This document shows, piece by piece, positions 16,118-26,185 of a DNA stretch of 64,000 nt. The notes beneath the pieces were generated by a model. It had not been told where the DNA came from. It ran no database searches and saw only the letters and a list, made by a program, of their open reading frames with translations. Position numbers and translations under genes: made by a program. Position 1 is the stretch's first letter; each line of letters starts with the position of its first letter. Source of the DNA: Burkholderia sp. D-99 (GTDB taxonomy: Bacteria; Pseudomonadota; Gammaproteobacteria; Burkholderiales; Burkholderiaceae); contig NZ_JAAOXM010000017.1 in assembly GCF_011605345.1 (NCBI RefSeq), forward strand, positions 62,001 through 126,000, written 5' to 3'.

Positions 16118-16172
16118 CTACTGCTCCAACCCCACCGCCAGCGGCCGCTGATCGCTGCGGCCGTGATCATCG
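16118..16172. repeat. pbpC 3' end (right copy of the 55-bp repeat)
   Basis: The intact copy of the duplicated sequence, comprising the last 18 codons and stop of pbpC. It pairs with 14602-14656 in direct orientation. Confidence 0.75.
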
Positions 16173-18529
16173 ACCACCCGCACCGTAAAACTGCCGGCCG
16201 TCCGCGGCTGCCAGAACAGCGCATCGCCCGGCACACTGCGCCCGACGAACGCATCGTTGACGAACCAGTACAGCGCGTGCGCACTCGCATCGGCCGTCGC
16301 GTTGAACGCGATGCGCATCTCCTCCGTACTCTTCACGCGCATCGCATACGTACTGCCGCGCAGCGGCGACGTGATGCGCGGCGGATCGCCTTCGACCTGC
16401 CCGGCATCGCGACAGTCCGCATTCTGCGGCGGCCGCCGGCGCGGAATGCCGGCCTGCGCGAACACCTGCTGCAGATCCGACGGCCAGAACTCGAAGGTCT
16501 CCGTATGCGTGCGCTTGCCGTCGTACGGCGGGCACGCGGCCTTCCCCGTCGCGTCGTCGATCACGACCGGCCGGTGCACGGTACTCACGCGGATCGGCGA
16601 CGTGCCCGGAATGAACCATGTCCAGCCCTGCTGCGGGCACCACTCGTTCGGCAGGTCACCGCTCGCGAGGCAGATCCGCACGCGCTTCAGCCGCGGCGGC
16701 ACCGCGCGCGGCGGCTCGGCGAGCGTGCGCTCGGCATTCAGCGCGTCGACCACCTGGAAGAACAGCGGCGCGGCCGCGTCGACACCGACGAATGCCGTAT
16801 TCGTCGAGTTGTCGAAATTGCCGACCCACACGACCAGCACATACGGGCCGAACACGCCGGCCGTCCACGCATCGCGGAACGACCATGACGTGCCGGTCTT
16901 CCAGTAGACGGGCACGCTCGACGGTTGCGCGCCGCTCGTCTCGTCGGGGCGCAGATGCTGGCGCAGCATGTCCATCGTCATGTAGCTCGCCTCCGCGCTC
17001 AACAAGCGCCGGCCGGGCAGCGCCGGTTCGTCCGCGCGCAGCCGCAGCGGCCGGAATTCGCCGCGATTCGCGAGCATCGCATAGAGCCCCGCGAGATCCT
17101 GCATCGTCACTTCGCCGCCGCCGAGCACGAGCGCGAGCCCGTAGTGCTGCGCGCTCGCGAGCCGGCGCACGCCGGCTTCCTGCAGGAACCGGTACAGGTC
17201 GGGCGACTTGAGCTGCGACGCGACCCACACGGCCGGCACGTTGCGGCTGCGGTTCAGCGCATCGGTCGCGGTGATCGGCCCGAGGAAATGCCCGTCGAAA
17301 TTCTCCGGCGCATACGGGCCAAACGCGGTCGGCACGTCGCGCAGCACGGTCTGCGGATGCAGCACGCCCTGGTCGAAACCGAGCGCATAGATGAACGGCT
17401 TGAGCGTCGAGCCCGGCGAGCGCCGCGCGAGCGTGCCGTTCACCTGCCCGTCGATGGTGCGGTCGAAAAAGTTCGCGGAGCCGACCAGCGCCTTCACGCC
17501 CATGTCGCGCGTATCGACCAGGATGGCCGCCGCGTTGCGCACGCCGCGCGTGTCGTTGCGCGCGACATAGCGTGCGATCTGCCGTTCGAGCGTGCGTTGC
17601 AGGTCGAGATCGAGCGTCGTCACGAGCCGCGCGCCGCCGTCGCTGTCGTCCGCCGCGCCGCCCGAGGTCGTGCGCCACGCGCTGCGTGCGGCGAGCGCCT
17701 GGTCGACCGCATGCGGCGCATCGAAAGGCAGTGCCGACAATGGCCGCATCGCAAGCGGCAACGCGAACAGCGGCTTGAGCGATGCATCGCCCGGATGCTT
17801 CGTCAGCCAGCGCGCATACAGCCGGTTGCGCGACGCGGCCAGCGCGCGGTTGATCTCGTCCTGCCCGCCGCGCACGCGCCGTGCCGGGTCCTGCGGAATC
17901 ACCGCGAGCGCGAGCGCCTCGGGCAGCGTCAGCGCATCGGGCATCCGGTCGAAATAGACGACGCTCGCGGTGCCCGCGCCTTCGACGTTGCGGCCGTACG
18001 GCGCATCGTTCAGATACGCTTCGAGGATCTGCCGTTTCGAATAGAAAAGTTCGAGTTGCATCGCTCGCGCGACTTGCGCGAGCTTGCCGGCCGGCGTACG
18101 CGTGTTCAGCTTCCACAGCGAGCGCGCGAGCTGCATCGTCAGCGTCGAGCCGCCCTGCGGATTGCCGCCGCGCACGTACGTGATCCATGCGCCGCGCGCG
18201 AGGCCGTACGGGTTGAAGCCGGGATGCCAGCGGAACCAGCGGTCCTCGTGCAGCATCACGGCTTCGACGAGCTGCGGCGACATCCGGTCGAGCGGCACCC
18301 ACAGCCGATAGCGGTCGTCCTTCGCGAGCGTCAGGCGCAGCAACCGGCCCTGCGCGTCCGTCACTGCAACCGACGACGGTTTCCAGTCACGCAGCGGCGG
18401 ATGCGGCCACAACCGGCACGCGGCCAGCGCACCGAACACGAGCAGCGCGCCGGCGATCCAGTTCTGCCAGCGATACAGCCAGCGGCCGGCGCCGTGCAGC
18501 GCGCGCCGCAGTACCGAAGCGTCAGTCAC
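16118..18529 (-). CDS. pbpC: Penicillin-binding protein 1C
   Basis: An 803-residue bifunctional peptidoglycan synthase anchored by one N-terminal membrane segment (about 24-40). The GT51 glycosyltransferase domain shows Glu95 in MLHEDRWFRWHPG and GGSTLTMQLARSL (127-139). The transpeptidase has SPGSTLKPF with nucleophile Ser374, SRN at 428-430 and KTGTS at 544-548. The C-terminal BiPBP_C domain (about 715-800) completes the PbpC architecture. In Enterobacteria PbpC pairs with alpha-2-macroglobulin and is thought to repair peptidoglycan when proteases breach the envelope. Here it lies 63 bp downstream of the macroglobulin gene on the same strand. Its last 55 bp are duplicated at 14602. Confidence 0.95.
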   Translation of the reverse strand: MTDASVLRRALHGAGRWLYRWQNWIAGALLVFGALAACRLWPHPPLRDWKPSSVAVTDAQGRLLRLTLAKDDRYRLWVPLDRMSPQLVEAVMLHEDRWFRWHPGFNPYGLARGAWITYVRGGNPQGGSTLTMQLARSLWKLNTRTPAGKLAQVARAMQLELFYSKRQILEAYLNDAPYGRNVEGAGTASVVYFDRMPDALTLPEALALAVIPQDPARRVRGGQDEINRALAASRNRLYARWLTKHPGDASLKPLFALPLAMRPLSALPFDAPHAVDQALAARSAWRTTSGGAADDSDGGARLVTTLDLDLQRTLERQIARYVARNDTRGVRNAAAILVDTRDMGVKALVGSANFFDRTIDGQVNGTLARRSPGSTLKPFIYALGFDQGVLHPQTVLRDVPTAFGPYAPENFDGHFLGPITATDALNRSRNVPAVWVASQLKSPDLYRFLQEAGVRRLASAQHYGLALVLGGGEVTMQDLAGLYAMLANRGEFRPLRLRADEPALPGRRLLSAEASYMTMDMLRQHLRPDETSGAQPSSVPVYWKTGTSWSFRDAWTAGVFGPYVLVVWVGNFDNSTNTAFVGVDAAAPLFFQVVDALNAERTLAEPPRAVPPRLKRVRICLASGDLPNEWCPQQGWTWFIPGTSPIRVSTVHRPVVIDDATGKAACPPYDGKRTHTETFEFWPSDLQQVFAQAGIPRRRPPQNADCRDAGQVEGDPPRITSPLRGSTYAMRVKSTEEMRIAFNATADASAHALYWFVNDAFVGRSVPGDALFWQPRTAGSFTVRVVDDHGRSDQRPLAVGLEQ

Positions 18530-18592
18530 GCGCGGGCGCTCCTCGCACCCGGCGCCGCTGGCACGACTGGCGCAGCTGCCGCAGCTGCATCG

Positions 18593-21500
18593 TCATCGCA
18601 CGCGCTCCACGGTCAACGTCGTGCCGCCGGGCGCCTGAGCCTGCACGCGGCGGTCGTACATCGACTCGCCGTACGCAGGCGGCGCGACGAAGCGGCCCGC
18701 GTTGCTCGCCTTGATCCGGTAGACGAACTCGCGCACGTCGGTCGTCGCGGTGCCGTAGATCACCACGCGGTCCTCGCGCACGTCCGCGAACTGCGGCTGC
18801 CACGTGGAACCCTTTACGCCGATCGGCGAGCGCCACGGTGCATCGGCCACCGGCGCCGACGCGCCGCCATCGCCGTTGCTGTCGCCGTCCTGCGTGTCGG
18901 TGACGGGCGGCGGCGCGATCACCGGATCGAAGCCGCCGGGCAGCAGGTCGACGATCGCGATGTTGCCGACGCTCGCCGAGCCCGTCGCACGGATCTTCAG
19001 GTGCACGTCGATCTCCTGGCCGAGCGTGATCTTGTCGAGCGGCTTGCCGTCCGTATCGGTGTAGTCGCGCACGATCTCCAGCCCGTCCTTGATCGCCTTC
19101 GTCGACGTGCCGCGGTCGTAACCCGACTGGCTCGTGATCCACCACGCGGGCAGCGAGCTGCCGTTCACGAAATCGACGCGCGACGCACCGCCCGACCACG
19201 TGCCGGAGCGCACGAGGTTCGCCTGGATCGACGATACGTCCTTCGGCGCGGCGCCCGCGCGCACCTCGTCGATCGCGAGCTGGTCGAGCTGGCCTGCGCT
19301 CGATGCCGCATACGCATCGAGCGCGAGGATCGTCATCGCCGACGACAGCGTGTTGTAGCGATTGTCGACGAGCGGCGCGGCGAGGTTGTCCATCGCGCGC
19401 GGCGACAGCTTGCGCACGCGGTCCGGGAAGTGCTTCGCGATCAGGTACAGCACGCTCGCGTCGCGCGTCAGCGGATCGAGGTAGTAGCCCGTCACGTAGC
19501 CGCCGTCGGACGCACGCTTGCGCTCGAGCAGCGCCTGCGGGCCCGCGATCAGCGCCGCGGCCTCCTTGTCCTGCTTCAGCAACTGGTACGACGCGGCGAG
19601 CCATGCGGCCGCGAGGTCGTTCTTCCAGTCGTTCGGATACGCATCCTGCAGCCGCTTCTGCACGGCCGCGAGGCTGTTGGTCGTCACGTTGCCCTGGCGT
19701 GTCAGCAGATACACCGCGTATGCGCGCTGCCGCAGCAGGTCGAGCGAGCCGAGCGAATCGTTCGCCGCGAGCTTCTGCAGATACTGGTTGCCCGCGTCGA
19801 GCATGTCCTTCGGCACGGCGATGCCGCGCTCGCGCGCGTCGAGCAGCACGTGCATCGCGTACGCGGACACGAACGGATCGGCGTCGGGCGTCGCGCTCCA
19901 CAGACCGAACCCGCCCTGCGCGTTCTGCCGGCTGCGCAGCACGCCGAGGAACTGCGCGATCGCCGCCGCGTTCGCCGTGTCGGCGCCGGCGTCGGTCGCA
20001 TGCATCGCACTCGTCAGCGCGCGCACCGACAGCCACTTCGCCGCGAACACGCGCGGCACCGCCGCGCTCACCATCTGCTCGCTGCAGTAGTGCTCGAAGT
20101 TGACGAGATACGACGACAGCCCTTCGGACAGTACGAGCGGCGCGGTCGAGATGCTCGCATCGCGCGACGCATACGCGTCGTACATCGACCGCAGGTTCGG
20201 CACGCTCGCCTTCTTGCCCGGGTCGAGCCGCGCGATGTCGAGCTGCGTGCGGAACGCGGCGGCCGGCCGCACCGATACGTCGACGCGCTGCTGCGCGCCC
20301 TTCGCGCCATAGCGCGCGCCGAACGACAGCGAACCCGAGCCGAGCGTGTCGGTCGCCTTCACGCGGAACATCGCGACGCCCTCGTGCTGCGGCGCGAGCG
20401 CGACGTTCTGCGTGGCCGGCCCGATCACCTGCAACTGCGGGCCCGTCTTCAGCGTGACCGCGATCGGCACCGGCTGGTTGCCGGCGCCCGTCAGGTTGTT
20501 CGAAACACCGACGCTGACGTCGGCCTCGTCACCCGGCGCGAGCGTCGTCGGCACGTTCGGCGACAGCACGAAATCGCCGCGCACCGTCGTCGCGCCTTCG
20601 AACGTGCCGACCAGGTCCGGCGACACCGACACGGCCATCACGCGCAGCTTGCCGTTGAAGTAGTCGGGCACGGTGTAGCTCAGGCGCGTGTCGCCGTTCA
20701 CGTCGACGATCCCCGACCAGTAAACGACCGGCTTGTCGCGCTTGCGCTTGAACGGGTTCAGCTGACGGCCGATCGCATCGTCGGCGTCGCCGCCGGGCGC
20801 GGCCATCGCCATCAGCTTCTCGAAGTCCGGCAGGATCAGGTCGAGGATCTGCGACGTGCCGACTTCGAGCATCCGCTTGCGGAAGAAGAACTTCAGCGGA
20901 TCGCCGAGCTTGTAGCGCGCGACCTGCAGGATGCCCTCGTCGACCGCGAACACGACGACCTTCGCGGGCTTCGCCGAATGCACGGTGAAATTCACCGTGT
21001 CGCCGGGCTTCACGAGCGCCGGCGCATCGACCGACACCGCGTTGCGGCGCGCGTCGAGGTTCACCGAGAACGGCACGACGCCGTAGCTCAACGGGCTCAT
21101 GAAGATTTCGTCGGACGACGGATCGCGGATGTACTGCACGTTGATGTAACCGTTGCCCTCGAAGCCGGCCGGTACCGTGATGTGCTGGATCGAACTGGTC
21201 GTGTCCGCATGGAACCAGGCGTGCGCATACACCTTGTCGCGCTCGATCGTGATCAGGCCGCTGCCCGCGTAGGGCGCGCGGATCGCGATCTCGACCTGCT
21301 CGCCCGGTTTGTAGTCATGCTTCGCGAGGGTCACCTGCAACTCCGCGTTGCGGTCGAGCGAACGCGTGACGTTCGCGTCGCCCGTGACCGAATACTCGAT
21401 CCGGTTCACCGCGGCGCCGTCCGCGTTGCGGATCACGAGCGCATAGCTGCCCGGCTTGTCGGTGCGCAGCGTGAAGTCGAGCCCGGCCGCCGGAATCGTC

Positions 21501-24500
21501 AGCGGCTGCTCGTCGACGGGCACTTCCTTCAGCCGCGAATCGTATTTGTATGCGCCGGAATCCTGTTTGGTCAGCACCGACACGTAGCGTTCCTCGACGA
21601 GCTGCGCGCGCAGGTCCTTCACGCCGATCGCCTTCGCGTTCGGATCGATCGCGACGAGCCGCACCGTGCGCGGGCTGCCGCGCTTCACGTAGCCGAGATC
21701 GTCGACCGACTTGTAGCCGACGAGCCAGTCGTTGTTCGACACGAGCGTCTGCGCGTTCGCGGCGACGTTGCGCCCGCCTTCCGCTTCGTACGCCTTCGCC
21801 TGGAAGTAGAGCTGGTAGGTCGAGTCCGCGTACTTGTCGAGATCGAGGTCGAACTCGGCATGGCCGTGGTCGTCGGTCGTGCCGTCCTGCAGCGTCGTCG
21901 TGTAGCCCTCCTTCGCGCGGCGTGCATCGAAGAAGTGATAGCCCTGCCAGCTGCGGAACGACGGCCACACCGGGCGCAGCGTCAGCGTCGCCGCGACGCG
22001 ACGCTTCTCCGCCGGCGTGCCGAACAGGTTCTGCGCATCGACGACGCCCTTCAGCCCCTTCGGTTTCACCCACCCCTCGACGACCTGCTGCGACAGCTTC
22101 GCGTCGACCTTCATCCGGTCGGGCAGGAATTCCTTCACCTGCACCGTCGTGCTGCCGATCGGCTCCGCGCCGGGCTGGCCGTCCTTGACGATGTACAGGT
22201 TCACCGTCCACGTGCCGGTCGGTGCCGTCTCGGCGGTCGTATAGCCGAGCTCGGTGAAGCCCGTCGCATCGACCGTCACCGGCTTGCGCTCGACCGTGAT
22301 CCCGCGCGGGTCGACGATCTCCGCCTGCAGCGGCACGCCGGCCGGGCTGCGCGCCCAGCTCGCCGCGCGCACGATCAGGCCGATGTGGAACGGATCGCCG
22401 GGGCGATACAGGCCGCGATCCGAGAACAGGTAGGCGGACAGCTGCCCCTGGCCCGTCGCGTTGCGCTCGCCGTCGACGTCGAAACGCGAGAAATCGAGCT
22501 GGCGATCGCGGCCGGCCACCGGCAGGAACGACAGGTCGGTGTCTTTCTTCACGACATACAGTTGCGGCCGCTTCTCGCGGTCGAGCCCCTTGAACGCGGG
22601 GAAGTGCACGATCCCGTCGGCGCCGGTGGTCTGCGTGAACAGCGCCTGGCCGTTCACCGCGAGTACCGATACCGTTGCGCCCGCAACCGGACGGCCGTTG
22701 CGGATCGACTGGATGAATACGTCCTGGCTGCCATCCAGCGCCTTCTTGACCAGCATCCCGAGATCGGTCACGACGATCAGGCGCGTGTCGCCGAGCGCGC
22801 TGTCGCTGTCGTCGCCGTTGCCGTTGCCGTTGCTGTCGCCCGAATCGGCGTTGTCGGACTGATCCTGGCTGCTGTCGCCGGACGAAGCATCGCCATCCTT
22901 CGCATCGTCGGCCTTCTTCTCGGCGGCCGGATCGTACTTCGTCAGGTGCAGCAGGAACACGCCGCGCTTGCCGCCCTTCAGGTACTGGCCGAGATCGATG
23001 CCTTCGTAATGCGCCTTGCCGGGGTCGCCGGCCGGGAATGCGCGCGTCTGCACGAAGCGCTCGACGATGTGATCCTCGCTGAACGAATACGACAGCTCGG
23101 GCCGCGCGTACGTGCCGTTGTTGAAGCTCACGAGATGCTGGAGCTGGTCGGGCAGCACGCGACCGATCTCGACCTTCATCCCCGGCAGGTTGCGCGACAC
23201 GACCGACAAGCGCTTGCTGCCGCTCATCGACAGCAGCGAGCCGTCGGCCATGAAGCGCAGCAGCTTCGGATAGTCGGGCACCGTGAACGCGGTCGTCACC
23301 GGCTCGGCGAGCAGGTAGCCGCCCGCCGATTTCAAGTCGCCCGCGAATCGCACGACGATACGATCGCCCGGCGTCGCGTGATACTTGAAGCTTTGCAGCG
23401 TCGCGTAATCGTTCTCGGTGGGCACCGCTTCGAGCGGCAGCGGCTTCGACTGCTTCAACACAGCGTCGCTGATGTCGGCCACGTTCCATTCGTACGGCGG
23501 ATCGTCGTCCGATTGATCGACGCCCGGCTTGCGCTTGGGCAGCACCCACGCCTTCGCACGCGCCGCGAGATCGGCGCTGCGCACGCCGTCCGACGCTTCG
23601 GCGACGAGCACCTGCTCGGGCTCGTAGCGCTCGTTGTCGACGAGCGTCGGCGCGATGTTGTCGATCGACAGGCTGTAGAGCCCCGGCACGTCGACCGATG
23701 CGTGCAGCACGTCCGGCGTGCCGTTGCCGCCGCGCGAACTCTTCACGCCCTTGTCGACGTCGAGCCGTGCCACCAGCGGATCGCGCGGAATCTCGAGCGG
23801 CTGCGAGTAGACCCACGCGCTCGTCTTCATCTTGTCGTAGTTGACCGTGTAGCGCAGCGGCGACGCATTCTTGCCGTCGCGGCCGACCAGCACGAGGCCG
23901 ATGCGCTTCTCGAATTCGGCCGGATCGACCGGGTAGTTGAAGCGCAACTGCAGCAGCGCCTGCTTCTCCGCCGGATTGTCGGGATTCTGGTAGAACTCAT
24001 TGTTGCCGAACGTCGCGGCGAATGCGGGCAAGTCGAATGCGAAACGGTCGTCGTGCATCGTCACCTGCGGCGCGAACACCCGGTGCACCGCGAAACGCAC
24101 CTCGACGTGCGCGCCGACCGGCCAGTCAGCTGCCGGCGTAAAGCGCAGCGTCTTGTCGTCGGCCCACTCCCATGCGCCCTTCAGCGCGGGCGTCATCTCG
24201 ATGCCGTCTCCGGCCGGCTTGCCGACCTGTTCGATCGGCGCGGCCGATTGTGCGAACACGACTTCGAGCGGATGCACGGTGATCTTCGGCTTGTCGCTGT
24301 CGTCCACCTCATAGGTGGTGATCGCCGGCGCCTTCACGGTAAAACTGACGGTCTCGGGCTCGGGCGGCTTCGGGCGGTGCTTGAACCAGTAGCCGCCGTA
24401 GCCCAGCGCGGCCGCGAGCAGCACGAGGCCGCCGGCATGCCACGGGCGGCGGCGCACGGCCGCGACGGTGATGCCCATCCACGCGGGCGCTGTCCACGAC

Positions 24501-24598
24501 ACGTCGCCGACCAGCGGCCGCAGCGCGGAGCCGAGCAGCCACCAGACGAAGCCCGCGACGCGAATCGGCAGGAGCAGCAGGAAGCGCAGCAAATCCAT
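18593..24598 (-). CDS. yfhM: Bacterial alpha-2-macroglobulin
   Basis: A 2001-residue periplasm-facing protease trap. N-terminal hydrophobic segments (about 5-25 and 53-68) anchor it in the inner membrane. The body contains MG1, MG2 and bait-region repeats, an A2M domain, and a thioester domain with YCSEQM, whose Cys1505 should form the internal thioester with the Gln three residues on. E. coli has CLEQ here; the C-x-E-Q core is preserved. A low-complexity Asp/Ser/Asn linker lies near residues 560-600. The protein is longer than E. coli YfhM (about 1650). It should trap host or competitor proteases, with PbpC from the next gene repairing the wall. AAGGA precedes the ATG. Confidence 0.95.
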   Translation of the reverse strand: MDLLRFLLLLPIRVAGFVWWLLGSALRPLVGDVSWTAPAWMGITVAAVRRRPWHAGGLVLLAAALGYGGYWFKHRPKPPEPETVSFTVKAPAITTYEVDDSDKPKITVHPLEVVFAQSAAPIEQVGKPAGDGIEMTPALKGAWEWADDKTLRFTPAADWPVGAHVEVRFAVHRVFAPQVTMHDDRFAFDLPAFAATFGNNEFYQNPDNPAEKQALLQLRFNYPVDPAEFEKRIGLVLVGRDGKNASPLRYTVNYDKMKTSAWVYSQPLEIPRDPLVARLDVDKGVKSSRGGNGTPDVLHASVDVPGLYSLSIDNIAPTLVDNERYEPEQVLVAEASDGVRSADLAARAKAWVLPKRKPGVDQSDDDPPYEWNVADISDAVLKQSKPLPLEAVPTENDYATLQSFKYHATPGDRIVVRFAGDLKSAGGYLLAEPVTTAFTVPDYPKLLRFMADGSLLSMSGSKRLSVVSRNLPGMKVEIGRVLPDQLQHLVSFNNGTYARPELSYSFSEDHIVERFVQTRAFPAGDPGKAHYEGIDLGQYLKGGKRGVFLLHLTKYDPAAEKKADDAKDGDASSGDSSQDQSDNADSGDSNGNGNGDDSDSALGDTRLIVVTDLGMLVKKALDGSQDVFIQSIRNGRPVAGATVSVLAVNGQALFTQTTGADGIVHFPAFKGLDREKRPQLYVVKKDTDLSFLPVAGRDRQLDFSRFDVDGERNATGQGQLSAYLFSDRGLYRPGDPFHIGLIVRAASWARSPAGVPLQAEIVDPRGITVERKPVTVDATGFTELGYTTAETAPTGTWTVNLYIVKDGQPGAEPIGSTTVQVKEFLPDRMKVDAKLSQQVVEGWVKPKGLKGVVDAQNLFGTPAEKRRVAATLTLRPVWPSFRSWQGYHFFDARRAKEGYTTTLQDGTTDDHGHAEFDLDLDKYADSTYQLYFQAKAYEAEGGRNVAANAQTLVSNNDWLVGYKSVDDLGYVKRGSPRTVRLVAIDPNAKAIGVKDLRAQLVEERYVSVLTKQDSGAYKYDSRLKEVPVDEQPLTIPAAGLDFTLRTDKPGSYALVIRNADGAAVNRIEYSVTGDANVTRSLDRNAELQVTLAKHDYKPGEQVEIAIRAPYAGSGLITIERDKVYAHAWFHADTTSSIQHITVPAGFEGNGYINVQYIRDPSSDEIFMSPLSYGVVPFSVNLDARRNAVSVDAPALVKPGDTVNFTVHSAKPAKVVVFAVDEGILQVARYKLGDPLKFFFRKRMLEVGTSQILDLILPDFEKLMAMAAPGGDADDAIGRQLNPFKRKRDKPVVYWSGIVDVNGDTRLSYTVPDYFNGKLRVMAVSVSPDLVGTFEGATTVRGDFVLSPNVPTTLAPGDEADVSVGVSNNLTGAGNQPVPIAVTLKTGPQLQVIGPATQNVALAPQHEGVAMFRVKATDTLGSGSLSFGARYGAKGAQQRVDVSVRPAAAFRTQLDIARLDPGKKASVPNLRSMYDAYASRDASISTAPLVLSEGLSSYLVNFEHYCSEQMVSAAVPRVFAAKWLSVRALTSAMHATDAGADTANAAAIAQFLGVLRSRQNAQGGFGLWSATPDADPFVSAYAMHVLLDARERGIAVPKDMLDAGNQYLQKLAANDSLGSLDLLRQRAYAVYLLTRQGNVTTNSLAAVQKRLQDAYPNDWKNDLAAAWLAASYQLLKQDKEAAALIAGPQALLERKRASDGGYVTGYYLDPLTRDASVLYLIAKHFPDRVRKLSPRAMDNLAAPLVDNRYNTLSSAMTILALDAYAASSAGQLDQLAIDEVRAGAAPKDVSSIQANLVRSGTWSGGASRVDFVNGSSLPAWWITSQSGYDRGTSTKAIKDGLEIVRDYTDTDGKPLDKITLGQEIDVHLKIRATGSASVGNIAIVDLLPGGFDPVIAPPPVTDTQDGDSNGDGGASAPVADAPWRSPIGVKGSTWQPQFADVREDRVVIYGTATTDVREFVYRIKASNAGRFVAPPAYGESMYDRRVQAQAPGGTTLTVERVR

Positions 24599-24898
24599 TG
24601 TTATTTCCTTGTCGAGGACATGCTGCCTGTTGCGGCAACCTCCCCCGAATTGTTATGGGTCTGTGACGGCGCGGCCCGGTTGCGCCGTACATGCTTGGTA
24701 TGTTCGACCGGATGCTGGGCGCCATTATCGATCAGACCCGAAACGATGGAAATATCGGTGTGCCGGCTTGCAACGCCGGCCATCGACCGGCCGGTCGGGC
24801 GGGTTTTCGGCTCGCCGCCCATCCGCCGCGCGCGGTCGCGCCGCGTTCGCTAGAATGCGCGGCTCGGCACGAATCGAATCGAAATGAAAGGAAACCGC
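24599..24898. other. Divergent intergenic region
   Basis: Three hundred bases between the macroglobulin operon and the LolC/E gene, so both promoters should lie here. It carries the perfect palindrome at 24784-24797. No further site was assigned. Confidence 0.4.
24784..24797. promoter_or_regulatory. 14-bp perfect palindrome in divergent spacer
   Basis: CGACCGGCCGGTCG is fully self-complementary and sits about 100 bp before the LolC/E start. It could be an operator, though GC-rich palindromes arise by chance in this genome. Confidence 0.3.
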
Positions 24899-26152
24899 TT
24901 GAAACTCCCGTTCGAATGGCAGATCGGGCTGCGCTATGCGCGCGGCGGCCGGCGCTCGGCCGGCGACGGCTTCGTGTCGTTCATCGCCGGTGCCGCGATG
25001 GCCGGTATCGCGCTCGGCGTCGCGGCGCTGATCGTCGTGCTGTCGGTGATGAACGGTTTTCGGACGGAAGTGCGCGACCGGATGCTGTCGGTGCTCGCGC
25101 ACGTGGAAATCTTCTCGCCGACCGGCGCGATGCCCGACTGGCGGCTCACCGCGCACGAATCGCTGCAGAACCCGGCCGTGCGCGCCGTCGCACCGTACGT
25201 CGATGCGCAGGCGCTGCTGACGAACGCGGGCAGCGTGACGGGCGTCGCGCTGCGCGGCATCGATCCCGTGCTCGAGCCGCGCGTGTCCGAGATCGCGCGC
25301 AAGCTGAAAACCGGGCGCCTCGACGCGCTCGTGCCGGGCGGGATGGGCATCGTGCTCGGCTCGGCACTGGCCGACGCGCTGCACGTGAAGATCGGCGACC
25401 GCATCACGTTCTTCGCGCCCGGCAACACCGCGCGCATCGGCGACGCACTGCCGCAGTTCCGCCAGTTCAACGTGGTCGGCACGTTCGAATCGGGCCACTA
25501 CCAGTACGACAGCGCGCTCGCGTACATTCATCTCCGCGACGCGCAGACGCTGTTCAATGCGCGCGCGCCGACCGGCATCCGGCTGCGCCTCGACGATCTG
25601 CAGCGCGCGCCGGACATCGCCCTGGCGCTGTCGCGCACGCTGTCGGGCGACCTCTATATCCGCGACTGGACGCGGCAGAACCGCACGTGGTTCGAAGCCG
25701 AGCGGCTGCAAAAGCGCATGCTGTCGCTGATCCTGATGCTGATCGTCGCGGTCGCCGCGTTCAACCTCGTGTCGTCGCTCGTGATGACCGTCACGCAGAA
25801 ACAGGGCGACATCGCGATCCTGCGCACGCTCGGCGCGCCGCCCGGGTCGATCATGAGGATCTTCGCGATCCAGGGGATGACGATCGGCCTCGCCGGCACG
25901 CTGGCGGGCGTCGCACTCGGCTGTGCGATCGCGGTGAGCATTCCGTGGGTGCTGCCGGCGATCGAGCAGTTGCTCGGCATCCGCTTCCTGACGCCGTCCG
26001 TGTACTTCCTCAGCTCACTGCCGTCGAAACTCGCGGCGACCGACGTGATCGAGATCGCCGCGGCCGCGTTCCTGATGTCGTGCGTCGCGACGCTCTACCC
26101 GAGCTGGCGCGCCGCGCGGGTACGGCCGGCCGAAGCGCTGCGCGACGAATAG
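24899..26152 (+). CDS. LolC/LolE family lipoprotein-releasing ABC permease
   Basis: A 417-residue inner-membrane permease. The first transmembrane segment is at about 25-50 (IAGAAMAGIALGVAALIVVLSVMNGF, counted as hydrophobic helix), followed by a periplasmic domain from about 51 to 260 and three C-terminal segments (about 273-300, 315-345, 375-400), the MacB/FtsX-like plan of LolC and LolE. VMNGFRTEVRDRMLSVLAHVEI is characteristic. It should extract lipoproteins toward LolA. The TTG at 24899 is preferred: AAAGGA lies 6-7 bases upstream and the protein then begins MKLPFEWQIG like family members. An ATG at 24884 is the alternative. No LolD ATPase gene adjoins it, so it must borrow an ATPase or be a specialised paralogue. 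Confidence 0.88.
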   Translation: MKLPFEWQIGLRYARGGRRSAGDGFVSFIAGAAMAGIALGVAALIVVLSVMNGFRTEVRDRMLSVLAHVEIFSPTGAMPDWRLTAHESLQNPAVRAVAPYVDAQALLTNAGSVTGVALRGIDPVLEPRVSEIARKLKTGRLDALVPGGMGIVLGSALADALHVKIGDRITFFAPGNTARIGDALPQFRQFNVVGTFESGHYQYDSALAYIHLRDAQTLFNARAPTGIRLRLDDLQRAPDIALALSRTLSGDLYIRDWTRQNRTWFEAERLQKRMLSLILMLIVAVAAFNLVSSLVMTVTQKQGDIAILRTLGAPPGSIMRIFAIQGMTIGLAGTLAGVALGCAIAVSIPWVLPAIEQLLGIRFLTPSVYFLSSLPSKLAATDVIEIAAAAFLMSCVATLYPSWRAARVRPAEALRDE

Positions 26153-26185
26153 GCGCGTGGCGCTTCGGCGCGGCGAGGCGCGCCG

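Noticed and set aside
16925..24853. Very long plus-strand open frame of 2642 codons
   Set aside because: It is antisense to pbpC and the macroglobulin gene. High GC suppresses stop codons in the opposite strand, and the translation is Arg/His-rich low-complexity without any domain.
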